Shown in pieces: positions 7,900-16,004 of a stretch of 29,509 nucleotides of DNA; the first letter of the stretch is position 1, and each line of letters starts with the position of its first letter. Position numbers and translations under genes: made by a program. The notes under the pieces were generated by a model. It worked only from the letters and a program-made list of their open reading frames with translations. It ran no database searches and was not told the origin of the DNA. Source of the stretch: Fidelibacterota bacterium (GTDB lineage: Bacteria; Fidelibacterota; UBA8477); NCBI GenBank assembly GCA_021734045.1, contig JAIPJR010000035.1:1-29509 (forward strand), given 5' to 3'.

Positions 7900-8865
7900 T
7901 TAGGGTAAATCGGCGAACTTTTCCGTGTATTCCACCAATTTGGATAAAATACCGGGTTCCGACATGGAATGACCCGCGTCGGGGATGATGTGAAAATCGG
8001 CTTCCGGCCAAGCCCGGTGTAAATCCCAGGCGGTAGTGGCGGGACAGACGACATCGTAGCGACCCTGAACGATAACGGCCGGAATGTGGCGCATTTTATC
8101 CACACCATCCAGCAGTTGATTCTCTGAATCGAAGAAGCCTTTGTTGATGAAATAGTGACATTCAATCCGGGCAAATTTTTCCGCCAGCTCTGCCTCACCA
8201 AACCGGTCAATGGCATCCGGGTCTGCAAAAAGTTTGCTGGTAGAGGCTTCCCACTGGCTCCAGGCACGGGCAGCTTCCAGCCGAATTTCATCATCCTCAC
8301 TGGTGAGTCGTTTGTAATAGGCATTGAGTAAATCATGCCGCTCCGATTGTGGGATAGGAGCCAGATAGTGTTCCCAGCGATCGGGAAAAATCCGGGAGGC
8401 GCCTTCCTGGTAGAACCATTCGATTTCGCTTTTCCGAATGAGAAAAATACCCCGGAGAATAAGCCCTTTCACCTGCTGGGGGTGCTTCTGGGCATAGGCG
8501 AGAGACAGGGTGCTGCCCCAACTACCACCGAATACAACCCAGCGATCAATGCCTAGATGCGTGCGGATTTTTTCCATGTCAGCCACCAGATCCCAGGTGG
8601 TATTATTTTCCAGTGAGGCCTTGGGTGTGCTTTTCCCGGCACCACGCTGGTCGAACAGAATTAATCGATATTTCTCAGGATTAAAGTACTGGCGATAGGC
8701 AGGAGAAATACCACCACCAGGCCCACCGTGGACAAAAATTGCAGGCTGCCCGGCAGGGTTACCAACCTCTTCATAATATATCGTGTGGCCATCACCCACA
8801 TCCAAAAAGCTGCTGTCGTAGGGTTCGATGGGAGGGAATAATTGAAATTCCGACTGATTCAACAT
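7900..8865 (-). CDS. pip: Proline iminopeptidase, S33 family alpha/beta hydrolase
   Basis: Cytoplasmic serine peptidase that releases N-terminal proline from peptides. At 321 residues it has the usual family length. The oxyanion-hole motif HGGPGGG is at residues 46-52, the DQRGAGKS motif at 72-79, and the nucleophile S115 lies in GGSWGS (113-118). The catalytic acid D271 is in GRYDVVCP and the histidine H299 in DAGHS, giving a complete triad. The helical cap domain lies between about 140 and 240. GAGGAC precedes the ATG by about nine bases. The gene is single, divergent from the pilus locus and on the other side bounded by the palindrome-rich gap. Confidence in the family is high because the whole motif set is intact. 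Confidence 0.95.
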   Translation of the reverse strand: MLNQSEFQLFPPIEPYDSSFLDVGDGHTIYYEEVGNPAGQPAIFVHGGPGGGISPAYRQYFNPEKYRLILFDQRGAGKSTPKASLENNTTWDLVADMEKIRTHLGIDRWVVFGGSWGSTLSLAYAQKHPQQVKGLILRGIFLIRKSEIEWFYQEGASRIFPDRWEHYLAPIPQSERHDLLNAYYKRLTSEDDEIRLEAARAWSQWEASTSKLFADPDAIDRFGEAELAEKFARIECHYFINKGFFDSENQLLDGVDKMRHIPAVIVQGRYDVVCPATTAWDLHRAWPEADFHIIPDAGHSMSEPGILSKLVEYTEKFADLP

Positions 8866-9208
8866 GGGGCTTTGTCCTCATTTCGTTATTTGAACACTGT
8901 AATACCGGCATCCTATGTTACCAGTAACGATGAATATGCGCTCATTGTCAAAATTGTCCGGTAAGCTAATCTCAGATGGAGATGCTCCAAGGTGAATCCG
9001 GCATCGATAAAAATTACGGCAAATATTTTGCCCAAAGTCTTGCTGAGAGGGGATTTTCCCGTTAGTTCGTATGAAAAATGTTACAAACAAACCCCCGTTA
9101 TGTATTCTTTATTGAAATTGTGATATGTGTAACAAGTTTTTGGTTGGCCACTCTTGGGGCACCCTTTAATTTCGGCCGCAAAAATGAAAGCTAAATGAGG
9201 AGATTCTG
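8866..9208. promoter_or_regulatory. Divergent intergenic region with GTTAC-type inverted repeats
   Basis: The 343-bp space between pip (minus) and the pilin gene (plus) should contain both promoters. On the minus strand TTGACA (8951-8946) is followed after 17 bases by a short palindrome, GTTAC-CA-GTAAC (8917-8928), that would cover the -10 position of pip, an operator-like arrangement. Two further half sites, TGTTACA (9079-9085) and TGTAACA (9128-9134), are inverted relative to each other upstream of the pilin gene. A good plus-strand promoter could not be chosen; GTTACA/TATTCT with a 17-base spacer (9080-9108) is a weak candidate. GAGGAGA (9197-9203) is the strong pilin ribosome-binding site. 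Confidence 0.35.
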
Positions 9209-9631
9209 ATGAAAAAACCGTTTAAAAATCGGCGATCCGGCTTCACCCTGATTGAGGTATTGGTGGTTGTGATTATCGTTGCCATTCTGGCGGCCGTAGC
9301 GTTTCCGATTTACCAGCAGTATGTGAAGAGTGCCTATGCCTCTGATGCTCAGGCCACCATTGGTGCGATTATGAATGCTGCCAAGATGTACTATCAGGAC
9401 AACGGTCAGTACCCGAATGAAGTGGATGAGCTGGAGCCTAAGTATTTGCAGGTTGACCGATCAACCAAGCGCGCCTGGACGTTTACCATCATTGGTGGTG
9501 GTGATGCCATTACAGAAGTTACGGCCGTGAGTACGGAAGAGATGAAGCAAGGGGCCGGGCACGAAGTTCGGTACAACGCGGATACGGGGGAATTCACTGG
9601 TTATGGTTTTGATGAAGAAACCACGCAGTAA
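9209..9631 (+). CDS. pilA: Major type IV pilin / pseudopilin
   Basis: Structural subunit of the pilus, made as a prepilin in the inner membrane. An 11-residue basic leader (MKKPFKNRRSG) is cleaved before F12, giving the mature start FTLIEVLVVVIIVAILAAVA with the invariant glutamate at mature position 5 and one hydrophobic helix. The 140-residue precursor has a helical spine (YQQYVKSAYASDAQATIGAIMNAAKMYYQDNGQYP) and a small beta domain, much like GspG/PilE-type pilins; no disulfide-loop cysteines are present. GAGGAGA lies five bases before the ATG, the strongest ribosome-binding site among the pilin genes. It is the first gene of the plus-strand pilus locus and sits 40 bp before pilT, which favours the major-subunit role. 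That it is the major subunit is inference. Confidence 0.92.
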   Translation: MKKPFKNRRSGFTLIEVLVVVIIVAILAAVAFPIYQQYVKSAYASDAQATIGAIMNAAKMYYQDNGQYPNEVDELEPKYLQVDRSTKRAWTFTIIGGGDAITEVTAVSTEEMKQGAGHEVRYNADTGEFTGYGFDEETTQ

Positions 9632-9671
9632 TCCAATTCATTTGATTTAACCGCAGAGTTGGCAGCAGGCT

Positions 9672-10730
9672 ATGTCTTTTCATATTGATGAACTTCTGGG
9701 ATACGCAATTGATAGTGATGCATCTGATTTGCATATCAGTGTTGGTTCGATTCCCATGATCCGGATTAACGGAACCATGCACCCGTTGAATTTACCGCCC
9801 ATCGCCCGCGAGCAGATGGATGTGGTGGTGAAAGAGGTGATGAACGAAGATCAACAAGCACGATTCCGGGCTCATAAGGAAATCGATTTTTCCCGACGTC
9901 TGGGGGAGCGGGGACGTTTCCGTGTGAACTTCTTCAAACAGATCAATGGTATCTCCGGTGTGTTTCGTGTGATTCCGTCACAAGCCAAGAACTTTGAGGA
10001 ATTGGGTCTTCCGCCCGTATTGGCAAAATTGTCCATGCGTGACAGAGGCCTGATTCTACTCACGGGACCCACCGGAAGCGGGAAGTCCACAACGCTGGCT
10101 TCCATGGTGGATTACATGAATGAACACCGCCGGGCGCACATCATCACCATTGAAGACCCGGTGGAGTATTTTCACAGCTCAAAGAACTGTCTCATTAACC
10201 AGCGCGAGTTGGGGCAATCTACCGACAGTTTTGCCAATGCCTTGCGATCTGCGCTGCGTGAAGATCCGGATATTATTCTGGTGGGTGAGATGCGGGATCT
10301 GGAAACGGTACAATTGGCTTTGACGGCCGCCGAAACGGGACACCTGGTGCTTTCTACACTGCATACTTCCAGTGCATCTAAAACCATAGACCGGGTCATC
10401 GACATTTTCCCCACGGGACAGAAAGGACAGATCCGCACCATGCTCTCCGAGAGTCTGGAGGCGGTCATTGCCCAGAAACTGCTACCCAGTAAAGACGGTA
10501 AAGGTCGTATCCCGGCGTTGGAAATTATGATAGCCAGCTCGGCGATTCGGAACCTAATCCGGGAAGATAAAATCTACCAAATTCCTTCCGTGGTTCAGTC
10601 CGGCGGTACCGATGGTATGCAGACCCTGGATCAGGATCTGATGCGATTGGTGTCTCAGGGTGCCATTGACCGCAGTAAAGCTGCTCAGGTGGCGGATAAT
10701 CCCAAACAATTTGAACAGGGCATTCTATAG
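9672..10730 (+). CDS. pilT: Pilus retraction ATPase PilT
   Basis: Cytoplasmic hexameric ATPase that depolymerises the pilus. Walker A GPTGSGKST occupies residues 132-140 (K138). The Asp box (ITIEDPVEYF), Walker B-type segment (DPDIILVGEMRD) and His box (TGHLVLSTLHTSSA) follow in order. Near the C-terminus AIRNLIRE is intact; this sequence is the hallmark that separates PilT retraction motors from PilB/GspE. At 352 residues it has PilT length and lacks the PilB N-terminal extension and zinc motif. The N-terminus (LLGYAIDSDASDLHISVGSIPMIRINGTM) is the usual PAS-like domain. It follows the pilin gene by 40 bp and precedes the minor pilins by 11 bp, so retraction and assembly genes share a locus. 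Confidence 0.97.
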   Translation: MSFHIDELLGYAIDSDASDLHISVGSIPMIRINGTMHPLNLPPIAREQMDVVVKEVMNEDQQARFRAHKEIDFSRRLGERGRFRVNFFKQINGISGVFRVIPSQAKNFEELGLPPVLAKLSMRDRGLILLTGPTGSGKSTTLASMVDYMNEHRRAHIITIEDPVEYFHSSKNCLINQRELGQSTDSFANALRSALREDPDIILVGEMRDLETVQLALTAAETGHLVLSTLHTSSASKTIDRVIDIFPTGQKGQIRTMLSESLEAVIAQKLLPSKDGKGRIPALEIMIASSAIRNLIREDKIYQIPSVVQSGGTDGMQTLDQDLMRLVSQGAIDRSKAAQVADNPKQFEQGIL

Positions 10731-10741
10731 ACAGGATATTC

Positions 10742-11275
10742 ATGTTCAACGCCACGCAAACCTCCTCATATCAACATCCGGTTATCCCCCGTCTGAATCG
10801 GCGGGCGGTAAACCTGGGACGGGGGCGCAGGGAAGCGGGTATGACACTCATTGAGGTGCTGGTGGGTATGCTCATTATCGCCATCGCTTCGGTCGGTTTG
10901 ATGTTGGGGATTACCTATGGACGTGCCATGTTGCGCAATACCATGATTGCGGACCGGGCGCTGCAGGAGCTGAGTAATTACATGGAATTGTGGCGGGGAC
11001 GTGTCCATGCAGGGATGATTGGTGTAACGGAGCTTGGGGGTGGACCGGTACATGGAGAAGAGGTTGTCCTCTACAATCCCGACGAGGACCCGGATCATGC
11101 CGTGAAGGGGCGTATTTTTCGGGAACCAATTCAGGAGAAGGGTAATACGGAATTTAATCAGGACAATTTTCCCTACCTGACGCTGGAAGCCTTTATCGTT
11201 TGGGAGCGACCTTCAGAGGATGGTGGGTTCTCAGATACCCTTCGACTACGGACAGCGGTGATTCCATGGAAGTAG
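10742..11275 (+). CDS. Minor prepilin, PilV/PilI-like
   Basis: A 177-residue prepilin with a long leader of 33 residues ending in RREAG; processing before M34 gives MTLIEVLVGMLIIAIASVGL, with E38 as the mature Glu5. After the single hydrophobic helix comes a region with LQELSNYMELWRGRVHAG and a beta-rich end. Mature methionine at position 1 is acceptable for PilD-type processing, as in PilV proteins. It is 11 bp after pilT and overlaps or abuts the next prepilin gene. Family level (minor pilin, initiation complex) is clear; exact orthology (PilV, GspI) is not. The start could lie downstream of 10742, but I see no better in-frame ATG before the cleavage site. Confidence 0.85.
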   Translation: MFNATQTSSYQHPVIPRLNRRAVNLGRGRREAGMTLIEVLVGMLIIAIASVGLMLGITYGRAMLRNTMIADRALQELSNYMELWRGRVHAGMIGVTELGGGPVHGEEVVLYNPDEDPDHAVKGRIFREPIQEKGNTEFNQDNFPYLTLEAFIVWERPSEDGGFSDTLRLRTAVIPWK

Positions 11276-11280
11276 GTTCG

Positions 11281-11955
11281 ATGACAATGCATGAATCCAG
11301 ATACGCTCGGGGGATGCGTGGCCAGGTAAAAAAGCCATTATCACGCGGATTTACCTTCATCGAGGTGCTCACAAGTTTGACCATTACGGGCATTATCCTG
11401 GTGGGGTTAATTGTGAGTGCTGTGGCCATTATGCAGCAATACCGTAATGACTGGGTAACGCTGGATTTGAATAATTATGGTCATGTGATGCTAAAAGAGA
11501 TATCCGATCGCATCAGTGGCGCTAAAGATATTCAGGTGACCAGTTTCAACAACATGACCCGCATTGAAATAACCGACTGGGAAAATCGAAAATCCTATAT
11601 CGATGCGAATGAGACCGAAGGTTTTTTCGTGGATAATCGTCCTTTGCTCTCAGGTGTCACTTTACCGTTGGAGGGTCTGTACCGAAAACAGGATCAGCGG
11701 GTAGTGGCTTTGGAAGATTTTACCTGCAAAGATTTAACCCAGACGGATATTCAGATTCCCTACCGTGGTGCCACCGCATTTGAAAAAGCAGTTTTTCTGG
11801 TCAGTTTCACGCTTTCGCTCACCACCTCTTATAGTGATTCCGAGCCGCAAAAGGAAACCTTTGTCTTTACCAAAACTGTTTTCTCCGGATCGAAATTCCT
11901 AAAAGCCAGGGGTGCTCCCGTCGGTCCGCCGCCGGGCTTGCCTGCAACACGTTAA
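11281..11955 (+). CDS. Minor prepilin, PilW/GspJ-like
   Basis: A 224-residue prepilin. The leader of 23 residues ends in KPLSRG and the mature part begins FTFIEVLTSLTITGIILVGL, with E28 at mature position 5. The remainder is a beta-rich domain ending in a proline-rich tail (APVGPPPGLPATR), not typical of pseudopilins. Start: AGTAGG just before 11281 acts as ribosome-binding site; an alternative in-frame ATG at 11266 overlaps the stop of the previous gene and would add five residues, and a longer open frame to 11200 lies inside that gene and is unlikely. Its place after the PilV-like gene and before the PilX-like gene matches the order of minor pilin operons in other bacteria. Confidence 0.85.
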   Translation: MTMHESRYARGMRGQVKKPLSRGFTFIEVLTSLTITGIILVGLIVSAVAIMQQYRNDWVTLDLNNYGHVMLKEISDRISGAKDIQVTSFNNMTRIEITDWENRKSYIDANETEGFFVDNRPLLSGVTLPLEGLYRKQDQRVVALEDFTCKDLTQTDIQIPYRGATAFEKAVFLVSFTLSLTTSYSDSEPQKETFVFTKTVFSGSKFLKARGAPVGPPPGLPATR

Positions 11956-11960
11956 GGAGG
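11954..11960 (+). promoter_or_regulatory. Ribosome-binding site that decides the start of the DUF4900-type gene
   Basis: AAGGAGG, a perfect Shine-Dalgarno sequence, five bases before the ATG at 11966. It overlaps the stop codon of the upstream prepilin gene and argues against the longer open frame beginning at 11912. Confidence 0.85.
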
Positions 11961-11965
11961 TCCAA

Positions 11966-13669
11966 ATGATCTTACGGAAAAGCCAGGGGGGACACATTGC
12001 CATGATCGCGCTGATCATTACTTTGGCAAGCCTGGCCCTGAGTCTGGGGTACCTTCGTTGGGTGTTGGGGGAGCGGGTCATGCATTTAAGGCGCCTGGCT
12101 CAGGTGAGAGCTCAGTTGAATGCTCACGAAGGTTTGGCAAGTTACGGTTATCAGATTGCAGTGGACCCAAACTTCGTCAACGATTCCAGCATGGTAAACA
12201 TTCCGGTGGCTTCGTTTATGCAGGGGTTGGTTGACTCCGTTGTCGTGGGTGTGGGAGAAAATATTACCTCCAATCGTGTGAATCGTATCGCCACAGCGGT
12301 AGGCAGCAGTCATTACCCCAGCTTCACCGGTGAAGATATTCATGTTTTTGCCAAAGTTTATACAGCTTTTCAGCCTCAGGGGTTTGAAGAATTTATGTAT
12401 TTCACCAACGAAGAGCTGCCTGGTGGCGGTCCCTGGTTGGGTTCATATGTGTCATTCGGGACATCGGATGTCTTAGAAGGCCGGGTGCATTCCAATGGTT
12501 CGATCCGAATGAGTGAATACGGCTGTCCTGATTTCGCTGATGGAAGTGATGTAACTACCTCAGGTACCTTCATGATGGCCAATTGTTCGGAGAATCAGGT
12601 CTTTGGTGAAAATGTGACTTACTCGGACAGTGTTCCGAAAATCAAGTGGCCGCCCTTCACGGGTCTTGAGCGTGTACGGGAAAATGCGGATTACTTTTAC
12701 AATTCTGCCCAGAAGATTCGGGATCCCAGTGACGGAACCAGCCGGGATACGCTTATCATGACTGAGCTCACCTTCATCGAAGGTGGATTCACGGTAAATC
12801 GCTGGATGTATGTTATGCCGCCATTTACGCAAAATGGTATGTTTGACGGAACCTACACCGATACCATGCAGATGTATCACCCCACGAAAACCTGGGGATA
12901 CGCCGGCGGGATGAATTTCTGGAGCTTCGATTATTATCCTGGCATGCCAGGATATATCGGTTCGCTCTCCTCGGAAACCATCTATGACAACAGAGCGGTT
13001 ATTTATGTCCACGGTGGACAGGTCATCGTTAAAGGCACAGTGAGCGGTGAATACACCGTGGCTACCAGTTCGGGTACTGACTACAGGCTGCATGCGAATA
13101 ACACGACAATTGAGTATTTGCCCGGGAATATCTGGATTACCGGGGATTTGGTCTATACCGATTCCTATTCCAGTGGCGCTGTGAAACCCAATTCACCCTT
13201 TCGTATGGGGCTGTTGGCCGGCGGGAATGTGATTGTGGCCAATACGCTGGCCAACGGTGGTGGTAACCAGGCATTAGGGTCGGACATAAAAATTAATGCA
13301 GCGATCATCGCCATGGATGAGTCATTTCTGGTGCATTACTGGCAGAATACGGCCACCAATGAGGTGATTAACTACCAAAAAGGTGATGGCCGTGGACCGG
13401 TTCGAATATTTAATAATCCGAATGCCACAACTGGCTCAGATGTAAGAGGCACCATCAACCTCTGGGGTAGTGTCGTTCAAACCAAACGCGGTTACGTGAT
13501 GCGAAATAACCCCGGTCCTTATCCTGTCTCACCTGGTATTGGGTATTACAAAAATTACAATTACGACTACAATTTACTGGAATATCCACCACCCTACTGG
13601 CCTGAAACCCAGACTGTGGAAGGTGGTGAATTCCTCAAAATGGCGAGTTACGGAGAAGTGGTTTACTAA
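11966..13669 (+). CDS. PilX-like, DUF4900-type pilus-associated protein
   Basis: A 567-residue protein anchored by one N-terminal hydrophobic helix (about residues 10-30, GGHIAMIALIITLASLALSL). The leader QGG before a hydrophobic helix resembles PilX proteins, but there is no glutamate at the expected mature position 5. The body is beta-rich; GRVHSNGSIRMS (172-183) is the kind of V-H-S/T-N-G motif seen in DUF4900 proteins. A Gly/Tyr/Asn-rich stretch follows near the C-terminus (NYNYDYNLLEYPPPYW). I assign DUF4900 from pattern memory, not a search. Position after two minor pilins and two bases before pilM suggests it acts with the minor pilins, perhaps at the pilus tip, where PilX and PilY1 act elsewhere. 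Expression is supported by a perfect ribosome-binding site. Confidence 0.75.
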   Translation: MILRKSQGGHIAMIALIITLASLALSLGYLRWVLGERVMHLRRLAQVRAQLNAHEGLASYGYQIAVDPNFVNDSSMVNIPVASFMQGLVDSVVVGVGENITSNRVNRIATAVGSSHYPSFTGEDIHVFAKVYTAFQPQGFEEFMYFTNEELPGGGPWLGSYVSFGTSDVLEGRVHSNGSIRMSEYGCPDFADGSDVTTSGTFMMANCSENQVFGENVTYSDSVPKIKWPPFTGLERVRENADYFYNSAQKIRDPSDGTSRDTLIMTELTFIEGGFTVNRWMYVMPPFTQNGMFDGTYTDTMQMYHPTKTWGYAGGMNFWSFDYYPGMPGYIGSLSSETIYDNRAVIYVHGGQVIVKGTVSGEYTVATSSGTDYRLHANNTTIEYLPGNIWITGDLVYTDSYSSGAVKPNSPFRMGLLAGGNVIVANTLANGGGNQALGSDIKINAAIIAMDESFLVHYWQNTATNEVINYQKGDGRGPVRIFNNPNATTGSDVRGTINLWGSVVQTKRGYVMRNNPGPYPVSPGIGYYKNYNYDYNLLEYPPPYWPETQTVEGGEFLKMASYGEVVY

Positions 13670-13671
13670 TT

Positions 13672-14727
13672 ATGGTTGGACTTGACATTGGCCGCAAAGA
13701 GGTCAAACTGGTTGAAATTCAGAAAGCTCCCAAAGGACTCAAGCTGGTGCGCTTCGGCAGCGAACCGGTGGTTTCGGCCGGGAAAGACTTCGATCCTGAA
13801 CGAATCGAGCGCGTGGACCAGGTGACAGCTGTGAAGACGCTGCTGAAAAATGTGAAACTGAATCCCAAGCGGGTGAAACATCTGGTGACCTCTCTTAACG
13901 GTCAGACCACCTCCATCCGGCAGGTGAAAATGATGAGTGCATCGGAAGATGAACTGGCCACCAGCCTGCAATTGGAAGCCAAGAAACATATTCCGCTCGA
14001 TGGTACCGACGCCCTTATGGATTATCAGGTCATTGGCGAGGATCCCAAGGAGATTGATAAACTCAATATCCTCCTGGTGGCATCCACCCAGCGAAATCTG
14101 GATCGGCACCTAGATTTACTTAAGGAAGCCGGTTTGCGGTCAGGGATTGTGGATTGTGATGCCATCGGAATCGCCAATGCCTATGTGATGCAATCCGGTC
14201 TGCCAGAGGAGGGAGCGGATGTTTTTGTCTCCATTGGCGCAGTTTCCACAACTCTGGTGGTCTGGGGGCGGCAGGCGCCCTTCTTCACCCGTGAGATTCA
14301 AGTGGGTGGGCACGATTTCACAAAATTTCTCGCCAAGCAGAAAGATATTTCCTATCACGAAGCGGATGAGCTAAAAATAAAAGAGCCTTTTGAAGCCTTG
14401 AAGAAAGGTGTCAAACCGGAAGAGGAAAAATCCTTCTCCATCGCGGTGGCCGAGCGTACGATTTTTGATAATCTGGTGGATGAATTGCGGCGCTCATTGC
14501 GTTTTTACATGAAGGAAAACAACGAAAGTTATTTCAACAAAATTGTCCTCATGGGTGGGGCTGCCGCTACTATCGGTCTTTCCGATTTTATATCCCAACA
14601 CCTGAACGTGCCGGTGGAAATTTTTAACCCCTTTGCCAATTTTCAACCCCATCCGGATTCTGATGTGGATTACCCGGCCAAGTATGCATTAGCGGTGGGG
14701 CTGGCATTACGTGGACTGGAGGAATAG
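13672..14727 (+). CDS. pilM: Type IV pilus assembly protein PilM
   Basis: Cytoplasmic actin-like ATPase that binds the N-terminus of PilN and links the inner-membrane complex to the motor. The N-terminus has the phosphate-1 motif MVGLDIGRKEVKLVEI (1-16). DVFVSIGAVSTTLVVWGR (about 183-200) is the phosphate-2 strand-turn and IVLMGGAAATIGLSDFI (about 295-311) the adenosine motif. Length of 351 is usual. The start is two bases after the preceding stop, so translation is probably coupled. It begins the pilMNOPQ set. An in-frame alternative start is not needed. Very secure by motif and order. Confidence 0.95.
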   Translation: MVGLDIGRKEVKLVEIQKAPKGLKLVRFGSEPVVSAGKDFDPERIERVDQVTAVKTLLKNVKLNPKRVKHLVTSLNGQTTSIRQVKMMSASEDELATSLQLEAKKHIPLDGTDALMDYQVIGEDPKEIDKLNILLVASTQRNLDRHLDLLKEAGLRSGIVDCDAIGIANAYVMQSGLPEEGADVFVSIGAVSTTLVVWGRQAPFFTREIQVGGHDFTKFLAKQKDISYHEADELKIKEPFEALKKGVKPEEEKSFSIAVAERTIFDNLVDELRRSLRFYMKENNESYFNKIVLMGGAAATIGLSDFISQHLNVPVEIFNPFANFQPHPDSDVDYPAKYALAVGLALRGLEE

Positions 14728-14841
14728 TCTGGTCTCGGGATTTTTCGGTGGGGGAGTATCCGGCATTCGATTCTCTTTTCTTTCCTTGACTGTACCTGCT
14801 ATCTACCTACTCAATCTGATACAAACAAACGGTGAGTTGCG
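14728..14841 (+). other. Unusual gap between pilM and pilN
   Basis: Most genes of the locus overlap or are a few bases apart, but 114 bp separate pilM from pilN. The stretch is pyrimidine-rich (TTCTCTTTTCTTTCC) and contains TTGACT at 14786-14791, without a good -10 box at the right spacing. No hairpin with a T-run is visible. It may hold an internal promoter or a leader. Confidence 0.3.
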
Positions 14842-15444
14842 ATGATTAATGTGATAAAAATTAACCTGAACCATGCCATGAGCCGGGCTTCGCGGCGGGA
14901 AATGATCCGCGAACGGCTGCGCTGGAGCTATTTCTGGGGGATTTCCGTCCTATTGGTGGTGGCACTGGTGTTCCTCTATCTGGAAAATGGGAAGGTAAAC
15001 GACATTATTACCCAAAAAGAGGACCAGATTTGGGATATCAAGGAGCAGATTAAAAAACTCCAGCAAAAGGGGAAAAATTTATCCAAGGCAGATATCATGA
15101 GCCTGGCCGAATTAGAGTCCGGACGGATTTTCTGGGCTGAAAAATTCATGGAACTGAGCAAAGTTTTGCCGGAAGACATGGCCATCACCCGAATCATTTT
15201 TAAAAATGACATTTTAACCATTCAGGGCGTTTCCCGGATTTTCCTTGGTGAACGGGAGTTCGATGTGATCAACCGTTTCATCGAAGCGTTGCGGAAAGAT
15301 GCCATTTTCTCAGAGGATTTTGAGGATGTGAAATTCTCCAAGTTTTCCCGGATTACCGTTCTGAAGCAAGACATTGTGGAATTTGAAATTTTAGCCAGAG
15401 CAAAATCCAGATCTGAGCGCAGTACCGGAGGAGGCCGCTCATGA
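14842..15444 (+). CDS. pilN: Type IV pilus assembly protein PilN
   Basis: Bitopic inner-membrane protein of the alignment complex. The start MINVIKINLNHA fits the PilN N-terminal peptide (M-I-x-I-N-L-L-P in the family) that docks in PilM. One membrane helix spans about 30-47 (FWGISVLLVVALVFLYL), followed by a coiled-coil (about 48-80, rich in K, E and Q heptads) and a ferredoxin-like domain (about 95-190, VLPEDMAITRIIFKNDILTIQGV). Length 200 is usual. The stop overlaps the pilO start by four bases. The ribosome-binding site is weak, so the gap before it is of interest. Confidence 0.9.
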   Translation: MINVIKINLNHAMSRASRREMIRERLRWSYFWGISVLLVVALVFLYLENGKVNDIITQKEDQIWDIKEQIKKLQQKGKNLSKADIMSLAELESGRIFWAEKFMELSKVLPEDMAITRIIFKNDILTIQGVSRIFLGEREFDVINRFIEALRKDAIFSEDFEDVKFSKFSRITVLKQDIVEFEILARAKSRSERSTGGGRS

Positions 15445-16004
15445 AACGGACCCAATATTTACTGATTATTATTCTGGTGGCGGCCGCGGTTTTTTACTAC
15501 GGAATGAATTTTGTCTATGCCGACAAACCGGCTGACATTCGCTACCTGAATCGTGAAATCGACGAATTGAATGAGAAGCTGATTACTGCCCAGATTTTGG
15601 CCAATAAACTGGACCGGGTTTACACGCTGTTTGAAGAGAATCTGGCTTTGAGTGCTAAAGATTCACTGGCGGATGATGCCTCCATGCCCTTCCTCAACAG
15701 CCTGACGGAAAAACTGGATCAGCTCGGGATTAAACTGTTGAATATCCGACCGCGTCCCAGTATGCGGAAGGGCAAGTATATCAGTACACCGTATGAACTT
15801 GAAATCCAGTGCGATTATGATGAACTGGGGGCGTTAATGGCTGAGTTGGAGCGCTCCGAGCGGTTAATCACCGTGGAGGAATTCCTGGTGAAAAATGATG
15901 TGGCCCGGCTGAAAACCTTTCGGGATCCGGAGCAGCTGTTGAACCAGACAATCGAGATGAAAATTTCCACACTCACATTGATCAAGGGGCAGTCCAATGG
16001 ATGA
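15441..16004 (+). CDS. pilO: Type IV pilus assembly protein PilO
   Basis: Partner of PilN in the inner-membrane alignment complex. One membrane helix (about 6-22), then a coiled-coil (DIRYLNREIDELNEKL and on, about 31-60) and a ferredoxin-like periplasmic domain (about 85-185) that includes the segment LGIKLLNIRPRPS and the strand YELEIQCDYDELGALMAELE typical for PilO. Length 187 is usual. It overlaps pilN by four bases and the next gene by eight, so PilN, PilO and the PilP-like protein should be made in step. Confidence 0.9.
   Translation: MKRTQYLLIIILVAAAVFYYGMNFVYADKPADIRYLNREIDELNEKLITAQILANKLDRVYTLFEENLALSAKDSLADDASMPFLNSLTEKLDQLGIKLLNIRPRPSMRKGKYISTPYELEIQCDYDELGALMAELERSERLITVEEFLVKNDVARLKTFRDPEQLLNQTIEMKISTLTLIKGQSNG

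Noticed and set aside
8878-9090. Short minus-strand frame between pip and the pilin gene
   Set aside because: Seventy residues without recognisable features, no ribosome-binding site, and it occupies the space needed for the divergent promoters.
9145-9161. Sigma-54-like TTGGCC...GGGGC before the pilin gene
   Set aside because: Pilin genes are often sigma-54 dependent, but the distance between the GG and GC elements is one base longer than the strict spacing and the -12 part is poor.
13666-14109. Open frame of 147 codons on the minus strand
   Set aside because: Antisense to pilM, which has intact motifs; no ribosome-binding site.
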